Shown: positions 36,884 to 47,289, counted from the stretch's first letter. The stretch: DNA of 64,000 bases from Caldalkalibacillus mannanilyticus JCM 10596 (GCF_000615945.1 NZ_BAMO01000001.1:152566-216565), one strand, 5' to 3'. The notes: generated by a model from the letters alone, not told the origin. Program-made: numbers and translations.

Positions 36884-37027
36884 CTAAAAAAACGGACGCT
36901 GCCCTAGGATCAAGATAGGGTGAGCTGTTTCTAGTCATGGAACCATTTCTCACGGTTCTGTGCAGGTGTACAATCCCTTTGGTTCAACATCCATATGATA
37001 TAGTGTATGCTTTAACTTTTTTGAGGT
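36884..37027 (-). ncRNA. Possible sporulation small RNA or leader with its own SigK-like promoter
   Basis: On the minus strand an AC-N16-CATACACTA promoter (37027-37001) is followed by about 115 bases with two hairpins (GAACC/GGTTC near 36940-36960, and CCCTA/TAGGG near 36904-36922). The second hairpin is followed, after a short spacer, by seven T at about 36891-36885. No RBS-backed ORF lies inside; a 14-codon ATG frame near 36990 lacks an RBS. It could be a small RNA or an attenuated upstream transcript of the gerP-like pair. Prediction only. Confidence 0.3.
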
Positions 37028-37053
37028 GACTCAGAGTGAAAGGGAGGATGTTC

Positions 37054-37392
37054 ATGATACACAGATATTATCAGACTTGCTGTCAGCACGTGGGCAAGCA
37101 AGTGGCTATTCGCACTATGGATGGGCGCTTTTATCGCGGTACAATATCTCGCGTAACCAAAGAACATGTATATTTAGAGGCAGCAGGAAGAGGGGTTGAA
37201 GGAGAGAAATTAAATAGAAAAGGGGCTGTTCAAGCAGATAACAGCATGAAAAAGGAAAAAGGATCGGAAATCTTCTTCTTTGCCCCCTTTATTGTTCCTT
37301 TGGCCGCTATCGCAGGTCTTACATTAATTGGAGTCGCGTCATTATACCCTAGACCCTACTATGGAGGATATGGTGGAGGATTCTGGTGGTAA
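37054..37392 (+). CDS. LSm-like small protein with Gly/Tyr-rich membrane tail
   Basis: 112 residues from ATG 37054, six bases after GGGAGG. Residues 10-45 (VGKQVAIRTMDGRFYRGTIS, then VYLEA) look like an LSm/Hfq-type small beta barrel. A Lys-rich linker and a hydrophobic segment (FAPFIVPLAAIAGLTLIGV) follow, and the end is YGGYGGGFWW. The Gly/Tyr-rich tail and genes around it suggest a spore-surface protein, but this is inference. A strong terminator follows. Confidence 0.6.
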   Translation: MIHRYYQTCCQHVGKQVAIRTMDGRFYRGTISRVTKEHVYLEAAGRGVEGEKLNRKGAVQADNSMKKEKGSEIFFFAPFIVPLAAIAGLTLIGVASLYPRPYYGGYGGGFWW

Positions 37393-37403
37393 TAAGGATT
37401 TTC

Positions 37404-37430
37404 CCTACACGTAACGTGTAGGTTTTTTTT
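37404..37430 (+). terminator. Terminator of the LSm-like gene
   Basis: CCTACACG/CGTGTAGG stem with a 3-base loop and eight T. Confidence 0.85.
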
Positions 37431-37501
37431 GTTTTGCATTGATCTAAAATAAAGATAGTACCATATTTTGAGAATAAATAATGAAATCTAGGGGAAGTTA
37501 T

Positions 37502-37538
37502 TTTGTAGAATAAGATCATTATTTGTAGAATAAGATCA
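37502..37538 (+). promoter_or_regulatory. Tandem 17-bp direct repeat, candidate operator of the sugar transporter operon
   Basis: TTTGTAGAATAAGATCA occurs at 37502-37518 and again, identical, at 37522-37538, a 20-bp period (about two helical turns). It ends about 110 bases before the first permease gene. AraC-type response regulators such as the one encoded at 42743 often bind tandem direct repeats of this spacing. Confidence 0.6.
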
Positions 37539-37646
37539 ACATTTTTCACCCAATACGTCAATTTATTCCCTTATTGATTCGGGTGTAAAAGTTTATAATT
37601 ATCAGTAAATAACTAAGATGTTACCAAATAAGGTGGTGAATGAGCT

Positions 37647-38576
37647 ATGGCTCAAACAACGAGTGGAGTCGATCACATCAAAAAAGACAATTCTAAAAAC
37701 AGTAAAAGAATGAAAGAGATTCTGACTTACGCTGCCTTCGTGGGACCGGCAATTGCTTTCTTCTTATTGTCCCAGATTATTCCTTTTTTCATGGGGGTTT
37801 ACTATTCCTTTACTTCGTGGAATGGAGTAAGTTCGCAGGTGAATTGGGTTGGTCTAAGTAACTATGTTACGATTTTAACGAAGGATACGAACTTTTATAA
37901 TTCTTTTTGGTTTACTACTAAGTTTATGTTTGTAGCTGTTGTTATCAGTAACTTGATTGGTTTTTCATTAGCTCTTTTATTGACTCAAATGCTAAAGACG
38001 CGAAACCTATTAAGAACAGCATTCTTCATTCCTAATGTTATTGGGGGATTATTACTAGGTTTCATTTGGCAATTTATTTTCGTCAGAGGATTTTCTTCTG
38101 TCGGAAACCTTACGGATATTGGATTGTTTAAGCTACCTTGGTTAGGAGATGCGACGACAGCTTTTTGGGGAATTGTAATCGTTTTCGCTTGGCAAGTAAG
38201 CGGATACATGATGATTATTTATATCGCAGCCTTACAGGGAGTCGATTCCTCGGTGCTCGAAGCTGCTAAGATTGATGGAGCAGGCGGATGGACGATGTTA
38301 ACGAAGATTATCATGCCTTTGATTCTTCCAGCCTTCACAATCTGTTTCTTCTTGACCATTTCTATGGCGTTTAAGATCTTTGATATGAACTTGAGCTTAA
38401 CAGGTGGAGGTCCATTTAACTCGACTCAATCTGTAGCGATTAACATCTATCAAGAAGCGTTCCAAAATAACCGTTATGGATTAGGAACGGCGAAGTCAAT
38501 CATCTTTTTCTTAGTTGTAGCTGTATTTACAACCGTTCAGGTTATGATTACTAAGAAAAGGGAGGTACAAGCATAA
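37647..38576 (+). CDS. Sugar ABC transporter permease (MalF/UgpA-like)
   Basis: 309 residues with six or so TM helices. The EAA loop is YIAALQGVDSSVLEAAKIDG with the G-x-x-x-x-x-x-x-P (residues near 195-215). A carbohydrate-uptake-1 (CUT1) family permease. GGTGGTGA precedes ATG 37647. Its stop overlaps the start of the next permease. No ATPase gene is linked; CUT1 systems of this kind in Bacillales commonly use a shared MsmX-type ATPase encoded elsewhere. Sugar is unknown. Confidence 0.88.
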   Translation: MAQTTSGVDHIKKDNSKNSKRMKEILTYAAFVGPAIAFFLLSQIIPFFMGVYYSFTSWNGVSSQVNWVGLSNYVTILTKDTNFYNSFWFTTKFMFVAVVISNLIGFSLALLLTQMLKTRNLLRTAFFIPNVIGGLLLGFIWQFIFVRGFSSVGNLTDIGLFKLPWLGDATTAFWGIVIVFAWQVSGYMMIIYIAALQGVDSSVLEAAKIDGAGGWTMLTKIIMPLILPAFTICFFLTISMAFKIFDMNLSLTGGGPFNSTQSVAINIYQEAFQNNRYGLGTAKSIIFFLVVAVFTTVQVMITKKREVQA

Positions 38577-39403
38577 TGAATCCGAGATATACAGGAAAAA
38601 CATTCATATTAGAGATTATAGGAATTATAGTCGCGCTTCTGTTTCTTGTTCCTTTCTACTTTGTTTTTGTTAATTCATTTAAGACATTTGCTGACATTCT
38701 TATTGATGCAGCAGCATGGCCGAAAGAATTTATGTATACGAACTACCTTAAAGTATGGGAGATTTTAAACTTCCCCAAGGTCTTTAAAAATTCACTGATT
38801 ATTACAGTAGCGAGTAACATTGGACTCGTAGTGATTAGCTCAATGGCTGCTTGGAAAATGGTTAGAACTCCGGGCAACTTTAGTAAGATTTTATTTATCG
38901 TTTTTGTTTCAGCTATGGTTATCCCATTCCAAACTGTCATGATTCCGCTGATGAAGCTTGGTGGCATGTTAGGAATTATGAATAGCATTCCAGGATTAGT
39001 CATGATGTACTTTGGATTTGGGGTTTCTCTATCGCTCTTTTTATATCACGGTTTCGTGAAATCGATTCCAATTGAGATTGAAGAATCAGCGATTGTAGAT
39101 GGATGCAGTACATTTGGTGTTTTTTGGCGAATTGTATTTCCGCTTTTAAAACCCATTACAGTGACTGTAATCATTCTGAATACATTATGGATTTGGAATG
39201 ACTTCTTACTTCCATTACTTGTCTTACAAGATCCTGGCTTACGAACGATTCCATTAGCGACTAGTTCATTTTTTGCACAGTATACGAAGCAATGGGATAT
39301 GGGTCTTGCGGCACTTGTACTCGGGATTACTCCTATTATTATCTTCTTCTTATTCTTGCAAAAGCATATCATTAAAGGTATTACAGCTGGATCAATCAAG
39401 TAG
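38576..39403 (+). CDS. Sugar ABC transporter permease (MalG/UgpE-like)
   Basis: 275 residues, about six TM helices. The EAA loop is HGFVKSIPIEIEESAIVDG (near 160-178). It pairs with the MalF-like protein before it, whose stop codon it overlaps (TAATG), so the pair is translationally coupled. It lies 98 bases before the substrate-binding protein gene. Confidence 0.88.
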   Translation: MNPRYTGKTFILEIIGIIVALLFLVPFYFVFVNSFKTFADILIDAAAWPKEFMYTNYLKVWEILNFPKVFKNSLIITVASNIGLVVISSMAAWKMVRTPGNFSKILFIVFVSAMVIPFQTVMIPLMKLGGMLGIMNSIPGLVMMYFGFGVSLSLFLYHGFVKSIPIEIEESAIVDGCSTFGVFWRIVFPLLKPITVTVIILNTLWIWNDFLLPLLVLQDPGLRTIPLATSSFFAQYTKQWDMGLAALVLGITPIIIFFLFLQKHIIKGITAGSIK

Positions 39404-39501
39404 TGATGATATCAAGGTTAATAAGTTTGTATCTGTTCTAGGATGTCTTAGGACAGATACAAAAAAATATACATTGTAAAGATATTAAGGGAGGTCAAAG
39501 A

Positions 39502-40799
39502 ATGAAAAAGTTATTTATGCTTAGTTTAGTATTCATGCTTGTCGCAGCTATTTTCGTCGGTTGTGGAGCACAGCAAGATGCTCAACCTGGTACGGATGCA
39601 GGTACAGGAGATGCACCAGCACCTAAAGGTGATGTGGTTACGCTGAACATGTTCCAATTCAAAGTTGAAATTGCTGAAGATCTTCAAAATATGATTAATG
39701 AATTTGAGCAAGAGCATCCAAACATCAAAGTTAAGCTTGAAACTGTAGGTGGAGGAGCTGACTATGGTGCTGCACTAAAAGCAAAGTTTGCAGCGGGTGA
39801 AAAACCGGATATCTTTAATAATGGTGGATTTAAGGAATTAGAATTATGGAAAGAGCATTTAGCTGATCTTTCTAACGAGCCATGGGCAGCACATGTTTTA
39901 CCAATTGGTAAAAGACCTATGACAGATGAAGATGGGGTTCTTTACGGAATGCCTGTTAACCTTGAGGGATATGGCTTTATTTATAACAAAGATTTATTTG
40001 AGCAAGCAGGAATCACTGAGAAACCAACAACAATCTCAGAATTACAAGCAGCCGCTCAAAAATTAAAAGATGCTGGAATTGATGCTTTCTCTGCTGGTTA
40101 TGCTGAGTGGTGGGTTATTGGACAACATTTACTAAATGTTGCTTTTGCTCAACAAGATGATCCAGAGGCATTTATTCAAGGGTTATATGATGGTTCTGAA
40201 ACAATGGTTGGAAACAAAGCTTTCCAAGATTTCAAGAAAGTACTTGATACTGAAATTGGTTTTGCAAGTGGAACGCCATTAACAACAGACTATAATACGC
40301 AAGTAACTTTATTCGCTTCAGGTCAAGCAGCGATGTTACAACAAGGAAACTGGACAGAAAACATGATTTACCAAATCAACCCTGACATTAATATGGCTTC
40401 CTGCCGATTTCTATATCTGATGATGAAGCAGCAGCGGATCGTTTGCCTGTAGGGGTTCCGAACAACTGGGTAATTAATAAGAATTCTCCTAACCTAGAAG
40501 AAGCTAAACTATTCTTAAATTGGATGGTAAGTTCTGAAACAGGTAAGAGATACATCACAGAAGAGTTTGCTTTTATCCCTGCATTTGATAACATTGATCC
40601 TTCAGGTTTAGGAGCACTTGGTCAAGATATTCTAGAGTATTCTAAGCAAGATAAAACGATTCCTTGGACATGGTTTATGTGGCCAGATGGAGCGAATAAG
40701 GAGTTTGCAGCCTTGATTCAATCTTATGCTGCTGGTAATCTTACAGATTATGATGCTATGATTAAGCGCTTCCAAGAAATCTGGGATAACATGAAGTAA
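39502..40799 (+). pseudogene. Sugar ABC transporter substrate-binding lipoprotein (frameshifted)
   Basis: The signal peptide ends in AIFVGCGAQQ with the lipobox Cys near residue 21. The body has the extracellular solute-binding family 1 pattern (FEQEHPNIKVKLETVGGG, near 70; GKRPMTDEDGVLYGMP, near 140). The first frame stops at 40450-40452. The expected continuation FLPIPISDDEAAADRLPVG and then VPNNWVINKNSPN lies one base back, running to 40799. One missing T in GCT|TCCTG near 40399 restores about 432 residues, the family's usual length. Ligand unknown. Confidence 0.85.
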
Positions 40800-40813
40800 A
40801 GGGAAGAGTTTTT

Positions 40814-40854
40814 AATAAACAAGGGGTGTCCTTAGGGGATACCCCTTGTTTATT
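40814..40854 (+). terminator. Strong hairpin after the substrate-binding protein gene
   Basis: A 14-base perfect stem AATAAACAAGGGGT/ACCCCTTGTTTATT with a 13-base loop. It may terminate or reduce transcription into the kinase gene, or protect the upstream mRNA. Confidence 0.65.
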
Positions 40855-40937
40855 GTTGCTTATCTGGTTACATAAGTTATTGAACGAAGCCTATATCCTT
40901 GGATGGAAGCGGTGGTATAATAGAACAAGGAGAGAGG

Positions 40938-42762
40938 GTGAACAGCATGTTTCAGCATAGTATTCGTAATAAACTAATTTTATTACTATTACTCATTACG
41001 GTTATTCCTTTTGGGGCATCCATCTTTTTGACCTATTATCATACTACGGAAACCCTCAAAACCCAATCCATCCATGAAAATATGAATTTACTAAGCCAAG
41101 GAAAGCTTAATTTAGAATTTTATATAGCTGAGTTAGATAAATTAACCCAAAACATTTATAATAATCCTGATTTTTTTACATTTTTAAGAACAAATTATAA
41201 AGAAACCGATTATGATGCGATGGGTACTGTGAAAAGTGTGCTACTTACCCTACTATATACCGATGAAAATATAGTACAGGTCTATTTGTATTCTCAGAAT
41301 GACCGGAAAATGATCCATGCCTCCAAAACATCGACCGTCATTGTCAGTAGAAATATAGATATTCAGGGGAGCTATTATGATGAGGCTTTCAACAGCCCGA
41401 ATCGGTTATATATTGAACCAACTCATGGTATCAGGCGCTATAGCAGCATCTATAACCACCCTTCAGGAAATCAACCGGTCATTTCGGTCCATCGTGCTTT
41501 AATTAATGTTCCCAATGATGATTTGTTGGGTTATTTTTCGATTGATATCAAGCCGAATCGAATTCTCGAGATGAGCAGGCGCATTTATCATTCAGGGCAA
41601 GAAGAATTTTATTTGCTTAACCCTGAGGGAGAAATGATTTATGGTTCAAATATGAATGTACCGATCGATCAATGGCTAGAAGAACCTTGGTTCCAAAGTA
41701 TCCTAGATAACTCCGAGGTCAAAGGATACGTAGAAAAAAATAATGATGAATTTAATGGAGTCATTATTTATGACCGTGTATCGGAATCACTAGGAGGCTG
41801 GATCTTAGTCAAGCGTATTCCCTATGAGGTTTTGTATAAAGGGGCACGAGAAGTTACAAAAATAAATATCTCCATTGGAATCATGATTCTTATTTTGGTT
41901 GTTGTTTTTACCTTATTTGTTTCATTCAAGATTACCTCCCCCATCCGTGTCTTGCTGCGTAATATTCAACGTATTGAAGAAGGGAAGATGGGTGTTGATT
42001 TTGACTCTTTAGGCAGGGATGAAATTGGTCTCTTAGGCAAACGTTTTAAAAGCATGATTGAAAAAATAGATAACTTAATTATTAAACAGTATCGTTTAGA
42101 TATTGAAAACAAGAATAACCAATTAAAAGTACTACAATCGCAAATCAATCCCCACTTTCTATATAATACTTTGCAATCAATCGGGACTTTAGCCTTAAAA
42201 CATAAGGTTCCACAAGTTTATTCTCTCATTACGTTACTTTCTAAGATCATGAGGTATGGGATTCATCACTCAGAAGAGATGGTTCCCTTAATCAAAGAGA
42301 TCAATCATGCCAAGGCGTATGTTCAGTTGCAGAAGCAACGTTTTGAGAATCAGTTTGAGTATACGTTTCATGTGGATGAGAAGATTCAATTTGCTAAAGT
42401 ACCTAAGATGATCTTGCAGCCGCTGATTGAAAACTATTTCCAGCATGGCTTTGATGTGAGAGAAGGAATTGGAAGACTGGAAATCCATTGCTCTGAGGTA
42501 GAAGGAAACATTGAAATCAGAGTGATTGATAATGGGACAGGTGTTTCTGAAGAGCGCCTTCAATTGATTAGGAGATATTTAATTGATGAAGAGATACTGG
42601 ATGAAAGTATAGGCTTAAAAAATAGTGTATCGAAGAATTCAATTGTATTATGAAGGGAATCCCCTCTTTCACATTGAAAATGTAGAGGAAGGCGGATTTA
42701 TGGTCCAATTACAATTTCCTATTGTTGGAGAGGAGGGCAAGGATGAAAGCCATCATAATTGA
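40938..42762 (+). pseudogene. Sensor histidine kinase, YesM/LytS type (frameshifted near the 3' end)
   Basis: GTG 40938 is seven bases from AAGGAGAG; ATG 40947 is the alternative. Two TM helices flank an extracellular Cache-like sensor domain, followed by HAMP (SFKITSPIRVLLRNIQRIEEG, split by domain edge) and the YesM-type phosphorylation box SQINPHFLYNTLQSIG. The first frame ends at 42651-42653 after DESIGLKN. The usual end, VYRRIQLYYEGNPLFHIENV then GGFMVQLQFP, continues in another phase (a +1 event near 42615) to 42762. The gene overlaps the response regulator start. Together they form the operon's regulator pair. Confidence 0.82.
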
Positions 42763-44335
42763 TGATGAAATACATGTGAGAGAAGGCATACTCCTTTTAG
42801 CCGATTGGGAACGTTTTAATATAGACACCGTCCTTGAAGCCCAAAATGGGGAAGAAGCGATGAAATTAATTGAAGAGCATCGTCCAGAGATTATCTTTAC
42901 TGATATGCGCATGCCTAAGAAAGATGGGATTGAGCTGCTGCGATGGATTCAAGAGTCTAATATAACGTGTAAGACGATCGTGATCAGTGGTTACGATGAC
43001 TATCACTTTATGAGGACAGCGATTCATTATGGAAGCTTCGATTATATCTTAAAACCAATTGAACCGGATGTGCTTAATGAAACCCTAGAGAAAGCGATTT
43101 ATGAATGGAGAAAGGAAGAAACGGAGCGGCAGCTTACGCTGAATAAGAATATTGAAATGAACGAGGTTAAACCATTATATTGGGACCATACTTTTACGAG
43201 CTTATTAGAGGATACTCAGATTTCTCGGGCTATGATTAAAAAACTTTTTGAAGAATTTAATCTGATGGTCCAGACAGATCCGATTCAGGTAGCGGTGGTT
43301 TCGATAGATTGGATTATTGAAAAGCATTATAAGGATCAAAAGGACCTAGGTTACTTCTCCCTTTTAAATATTTGTAATGAAATATTAGGAAAAGAGCAAA
43401 GAGGGGTTGCATTTAGAAACCTGAGTACGGATGGAGAAATTGTTTGTCTATGCTGGAAAAATGTACAGTCAACTCCTTTTATCATGGGGGAGATATATGA
43501 GGCAATAGTACATTATGTAAGAGGGAGCTGTACGATCGCCATAAGTCCTGTAAGTCCCTCCATAATGGAATTATCTAAAGGATATAGACAAGCTATTCAA
43601 ATCATTCAGAAAGCAAACCTGCTGAGTCAGAAAAATAAGCGGATATTTACACAAAAGGATATTGAAAACGAAGTGACTCAGGTTCATTTATTTACGTTTT
43701 CAAATGAACTTAAGATATCTGTACAAAGTGGTAGCGATAAGCAGATCGTCTTAATTCTAAATAATATTTTCGGTAAAATGGAGAAGCAGAAATGTGTTTC
43801 TTTAGAGCAACTAGAGCTATGGGATCAAGAGTTTCAACTATTGAAAGCACACTGGTTGAAGGAATTTCACATTGAAGGAACACATTCTCTTTATTGTGGA
43901 AATGACTACTGGGATCGGGAAGGAAATTTTTCTTTTTCCGCTTTTCAGTCCGAAAAACAAAAAGAGTTTTTTTCCTTGGCAGAGCTAATTAAATCAGCTA
44001 GTATGAAGCAAGAAAATAAAACCATTTATGAGATTGAGAAATTTATCCGAATGAATTATCAGAAAGAAATCAAACTGCAAGAAATTGCTGAACGATTTTT
44101 CTTGAGTAGGGAATATATATCTAGGAAATTCAAACAAGAATTTAATGAAAATATTTCCGATTATCTAGTAAAAATCAGAATGGAAAAGGCAAAAACGCTA
44201 CTCCAGAATGAGCATATGAGAATTTATGATATAGCCAGCCAAATTGGCTATCAGGATGAAAAATATTTTAGCAAGGTCTTTAAAAAGGTGGAAGGACTTA
44301 CTCCCAATGAGTATCGCAGTAAAGTAAAGGCATAG
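42743..44335 (+). CDS. Response regulator with AraC-type DNA-binding domain (YesN-like)
   Basis: 530 residues from ATG 42743, which follows AGGAGGGCAAGG. The receiver domain (1-120) has IIDDE (acid pocket), IIFTDMRMPKKDG with the phosphoacceptor Asp near 55, and SGYDDYHF. A middle linker of about 290 residues follows. The C-terminus (about 430-530) has two helix-turn-helix units, with KLQEIAERFFLSREYISRKF and the AraC signature IASQIGYQDEKYFSKVFKK. It is the partner of the kinase before it and most likely activates the sugar transporter operon. Confidence 0.9.
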   Translation: MKAIIIDDEIHVREGILLLADWERFNIDTVLEAQNGEEAMKLIEEHRPEIIFTDMRMPKKDGIELLRWIQESNITCKTIVISGYDDYHFMRTAIHYGSFDYILKPIEPDVLNETLEKAIYEWRKEETERQLTLNKNIEMNEVKPLYWDHTFTSLLEDTQISRAMIKKLFEEFNLMVQTDPIQVAVVSIDWIIEKHYKDQKDLGYFSLLNICNEILGKEQRGVAFRNLSTDGEIVCLCWKNVQSTPFIMGEIYEAIVHYVRGSCTIAISPVSPSIMELSKGYRQAIQIIQKANLLSQKNKRIFTQKDIENEVTQVHLFTFSNELKISVQSGSDKQIVLILNNIFGKMEKQKCVSLEQLELWDQEFQLLKAHWLKEFHIEGTHSLYCGNDYWDREGNFSFSAFQSEKQKEFFSLAELIKSASMKQENKTIYEIEKFIRMNYQKEIKLQEIAERFFLSREYISRKFKQEFNENISDYLVKIRMEKAKTLLQNEHMRIYDIASQIGYQDEKYFSKVFKKVEGLTPNEYRSKVKA

Positions 44336-44397
44336 GGGAATAGACAGGGGGATATTGGTTAGAATTGTTACTAGAGAACAATTCGTGGCGAAGTGAG

Positions 44398-44731
44398 GTG
44401 GAAGCCCTGTCTATTTTTCAAAAGCTGGAGTTTGACACGGACGAGTTTTTAGATGAACTGATCGATGAATTACTAGATCAGGATTTTTCAAAAAGCTTGG
44501 CTTTTGAACCCGTCCTTGATGATGGAGAAGAAGAGAATCCCCATATCCTGATGTATGTTGAACAAGCTGGTGGGAAGATGATCCTTTTTTTCCTTATTTT
44601 TCGATAGGCATACGAAGGAAGTCTACATTTGGAAAGAAATACAGTTTGGCTCCTTAGAGGTTGAGGCGAAGATTTACATAGAAAATATGGAGGAACTCTC
44701 TCAGATCATTAATTATGAATTAGAGAGTTAA
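44398..44731 (+). pseudogene. Hypothetical acidic protein (frameshifted)
   Basis: The start is uncertain; GTG 44398 or TTG 44365 are in frame. The first frame has a very acidic stretch (FDTDEFLDELIDELLDQ). It stops at 44605-44607, while SLFFDRHTKEVYIWKEIQFG continues in another phase to the stop at 44729-44731. One surplus T in the T run near 44590 explains this. About 110 residues. No family recognised. It follows the response regulator gene by about 60 bases and may belong to the same transcript. Confidence 0.45.
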
Positions 44732-44793
44732 CGAGTTAACCTGCAAGTTAACTCGTTAACTGACCTGTTAACAATATGTTAACAGGTTTTTTT
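44726..44793. terminator. GTTAAC-rich palindrome followed by a terminator
   Basis: A 15-base perfect inverted repeat (44726-44761, loop CTGCAA) made of two GTTAAC units per arm is followed by ACCTGTTAAC-5-GTTAACAGGT (44763-44787) and a T run. The second hairpin is a good terminator. The first overlaps the stop codon of the preceding ORF. Confidence 0.6.
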
Positions 44794-44936
44794 GTTGATG
44801 AAATGCCACAAATAGCTCAAAAAGCTATAAATAGCAAGGAATTATGCCGATATTTAAATAAAGGCATACTTCTTTTTTTATGTATTATTTTCAGCGTGAA
44901 TGTGTCGATTGAGAAGAACAGAAGGAGGAGGAGAGA

Positions 44937-47237
44937 ATGAGCATTAAAATAAAGACATGGCTACTTATGATTGTTGGCGTAGTTGGAATGGTCATTTTAG
45001 CTGCTGTCGTATTTGGAGCGAATTATCACTTAGCTCAAACCGAAAAAAAAGTCGAAGAAATAAATGAATTGAGACAAATGAGTGATGTCATTCGTAATAA
45101 TTTATTTTTAGCCAAATTATCTGAGATGGAATTACGATTATTTAGAGTGAATGATCCTGGTTTCGAAACAAGACTCACTCAATATTCTAGTAACTCTCGT
45201 GTGCAAATCCAACGTTTGCAAGAGAATAGTCAGCTTCTTGTGGATAATAGTGATCTAGAGGCGATTAAAACAAATGGAGAGCAGCTAGTATCTGTATCGG
45301 CTTCATACCTTGAGCAGTTTGATCATTATATCAATCAGTTGAAGGAAATCGCGAATATTACACGAGACATGCAGATGAAGGCGATGAATATTGAGAAAGT
45401 TTTGAAAACATTAAATGATCCCCAAGCGATGAGTCAATTCCAGGTTATTCGTCTTATTGAAAAAGATTTTATTATCAAAAATGCTGGGGACAACATGGGC
45501 TTGAAAAGAGAAGCAGCGACATTAAAAGAATATATAGAATTAAATTCGATCCTGACACCTGAACAGAAAAAAGAAAGCACCGAAGCTTTGGAGCAATATA
45601 GTGAATTAGTGCTTTCTATTATTGCTAAAACATCAGATGCTAATGCCAACGATCGTCGATTTGAAGCCATCAACTCAGGTATGCAGCTACCACTAGTATC
45701 GATAAGTACAGAATTAAATCAGCTTTATGATGGTATAAAAGCAGAACAAGCAGCGACAAAAAGAGTGGTAAATACCATTCTTACTATTGTTTCAAGCTTG
45801 GTCATTGCTCTGATGGTGATCATAGGAATTGCTGTGATTCGTTCGATTACAAATTCTGTACAGGGCTTACAAACAGGGGCAAATATAATTGGAGCTGGTA
45901 ATTTAGCCTATCGAGTCGATGTTAGATCTAAGGATGAGATGGGACAGTTAGCCCAAACATTTAATGAAATGGCTGGAAAAATCCAAGCGTCTTTTCGAAA
46001 TGTACTACAGGTCTCTCAGAGATTAGCAGGCTCATCTGAAACATTGGCAGCCGTTTCTGAAGAAACAACAGCTCAAACGCTGGAAGTGAATAAAGCAGTG
46101 GAACAGATGGCTATAGGAGCACAATCGCAGGTAGAGGACTTAGAATCAGGTAATCAGCTCTTAAAAGAAATGTCAGCACAATTAAATGAGGTTAATGAAT
46201 TGATGCAACAGATTGCCAAACAAGCAGATCTATCTACTGAAAAAGGGCAGCAAGGCTTGTTGGTTGTTGATCAGTTAGAGAGAACGTCAAAAGAGTTTAT
46301 CAGTGTGGCTGATCACTTGATCGAAACGATACAGGATGTAACGACAACATCTAAGAAGGTCATAGATATTGTTGAAACCATTGGTGAGATTTCAGATAGC
46401 ACAAATCTTTTGGCTCTTAATGCCTCTATTGAAGCAGCAAGAGCAGGAGAATTCGGCAGAGGGTTTAATGTTGTTGCAGGAGAGGTTCGAAAATTAGCGG
46501 AACGAACGAAGGTGGAAGCTCAAAATATTCATCAAGTGATTACATCTATGAATAAGAAGATGGGTCACTTATCAGAAGAAGCTGCTCAGCTAGGACATTT
46601 CACAGATATTCAGGAACAAGCTGTTTCCCAAAACCGAGAATCATTTACAGAGATGAAGAATGAAATTATTCGAATTAAGGATTCTGTGGGGTATATTCAA
46701 GAAGCAATCGAAAGTACTAATGCTTCTTCAGAACAATTAAACTTTGCGATGGAGAATATTAGTTCAGTAGCAGAAGAGTCCGCAGCAGCGGCGGAAGAAG
46801 TGAGTGCTTCAAGTGACAATCAATTATCAGCCATCGAAGAGGTAACGAAATCTGCACTAGATTTGCAGGAGCTTTCACAATCACTCATGGATGAGGTAAG
46901 TAAGTTTACGATTGATGCCACCTCTACTGATACCTCAGCGGATCATGAGATCGATGAAGAGGAAAAAGAGAGCGCTTCACAAGCAAAAGACGTACTAGAA
47001 CACCAAGAAATAGAAGAGTATGCTACCATAGAGGAAAATGAAGAAATAGCAGAGTATAAAGAAAAAATAGAAGAAACAGAAGAAAATGAAGAAATAGAAG
47101 AATATAAAGAAGAAATAGAAGAAATAGAAAAAACACAAGAAATAGAAGAAGAGAATCTGCAAGCAGAAGATGAAATGACGGCAGATGAGGAACAAGAACA
47201 CGAGAAAGTACGTTCTGAAAAGGAAAATCAGAATTAG
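44937..47237 (+). CDS. Methyl-accepting chemotaxis protein with acidic C-terminal tail
   Basis: 766 residues. Two TM helices (about 8-29 and 276-299) enclose a large helical sensor domain of about 245 residues. HAMP ([19 protein letters not shown]) and the signalling domain with [19 protein letters not shown] follow. The last 100 or so residues are an unusual low-complexity Glu-rich segment ([17 protein letters not shown]), probably a charged helix. No NWETF-type CheR pentapeptide is seen at the end. GGAGGAGAG precedes the ATG, and a terminator follows. Confidence 0.9.
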   Translation: MSIKIKTWLLMIVGVVGMVILAAVVFGANYHLAQTEKKVEEINELRQMSDVIRNNLFLAKLSEMELRLFRVNDPGFETRLTQYSSNSRVQIQRLQENSQLLVDNSDLEAIKTNGEQLVSVSASYLEQFDHYINQLKEIANITRDMQMKAMNIEKVLKTLNDPQAMSQFQVIRLIEKDFIIKNAGDNMGLKREAATLKEYIELNSILTPEQKKESTEALEQYSELVLSIIAKTSDANANDRRFEAINSGMQLPLVSISTELNQLYDGIKAEQAATKRVVNTILTIVSSLVIALMVIIGIAVIRSITNSVQGLQTGANIIGAGNLAYRVDVRSKDEMGQLAQTFNEMAGKIQASFRNVLQVSQRLAGSSETLAAVSEETTAQTLEVNKAVEQMAIGAQSQVEDLESGNQLLKEMSAQLNEVNELMQQIAKQADLSTEKGQQGLLVVDQLERTSKEFISVADHLIETIQDVTTTSKKVIDIVETIGEISDSTNLLALNASIEAARAGEFGRGFNVVAGEVRKLAERTKVEAQNIHQVITSMNKKMGHLSEEAAQLGHFTDIQEQAVSQNRESFTEMKNEIIRIKDSVGYIQEAIESTNASSEQLNFAMENISSVAEESAAAAEEVSASSDNQLSAIEEVTKSALDLQELSQSLMDEVSKFTIDATSTDTSADHEIDEEEKESASQAKDVLEHQEIEEYATIEENEEIAEYKEKIEETEENEEIEEYKEEIEEIEKTQEIEEENLQAEDEMTADEEQEHEKVRSEKENQN

Positions 47238-47252
47238 AGAAAAAATGAAAGC

Positions 47253-47286
47253 AAAGAGCTCTTCTTCGTCGGAGGAAGAGCTCTTT
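47253..47286 (+). terminator. Terminator of the chemoreceptor gene
   Basis: A 12-base stem AAAGAGCTCTTC/GAAGAGCTCTTT with extension. Confidence 0.65.
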
Positions 47287-47289
47287 CAA

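Noticed and set aside
36948..36992. Fourteen-codon ATG frame inside the possible small RNA
   Set aside because: No ribosome binding site and no hydrophobic or other recognisable peptide pattern.
36966..37000. Plus-strand SigK-like promoter for the LSm-like gene (CATATGATA at 36992)
   Set aside because: The nearest suitable AC is 20 bases upstream, outside the 16-17 base spacing seen at the other sites.
46980..47230. Repetitive AT-rich stretch with many GAAATAGAAGAA-like units
   Set aside because: It is in frame with the chemoreceptor and encodes its Glu-rich tail, so it is coding low complexity and not a separate repeat element or CRISPR array.
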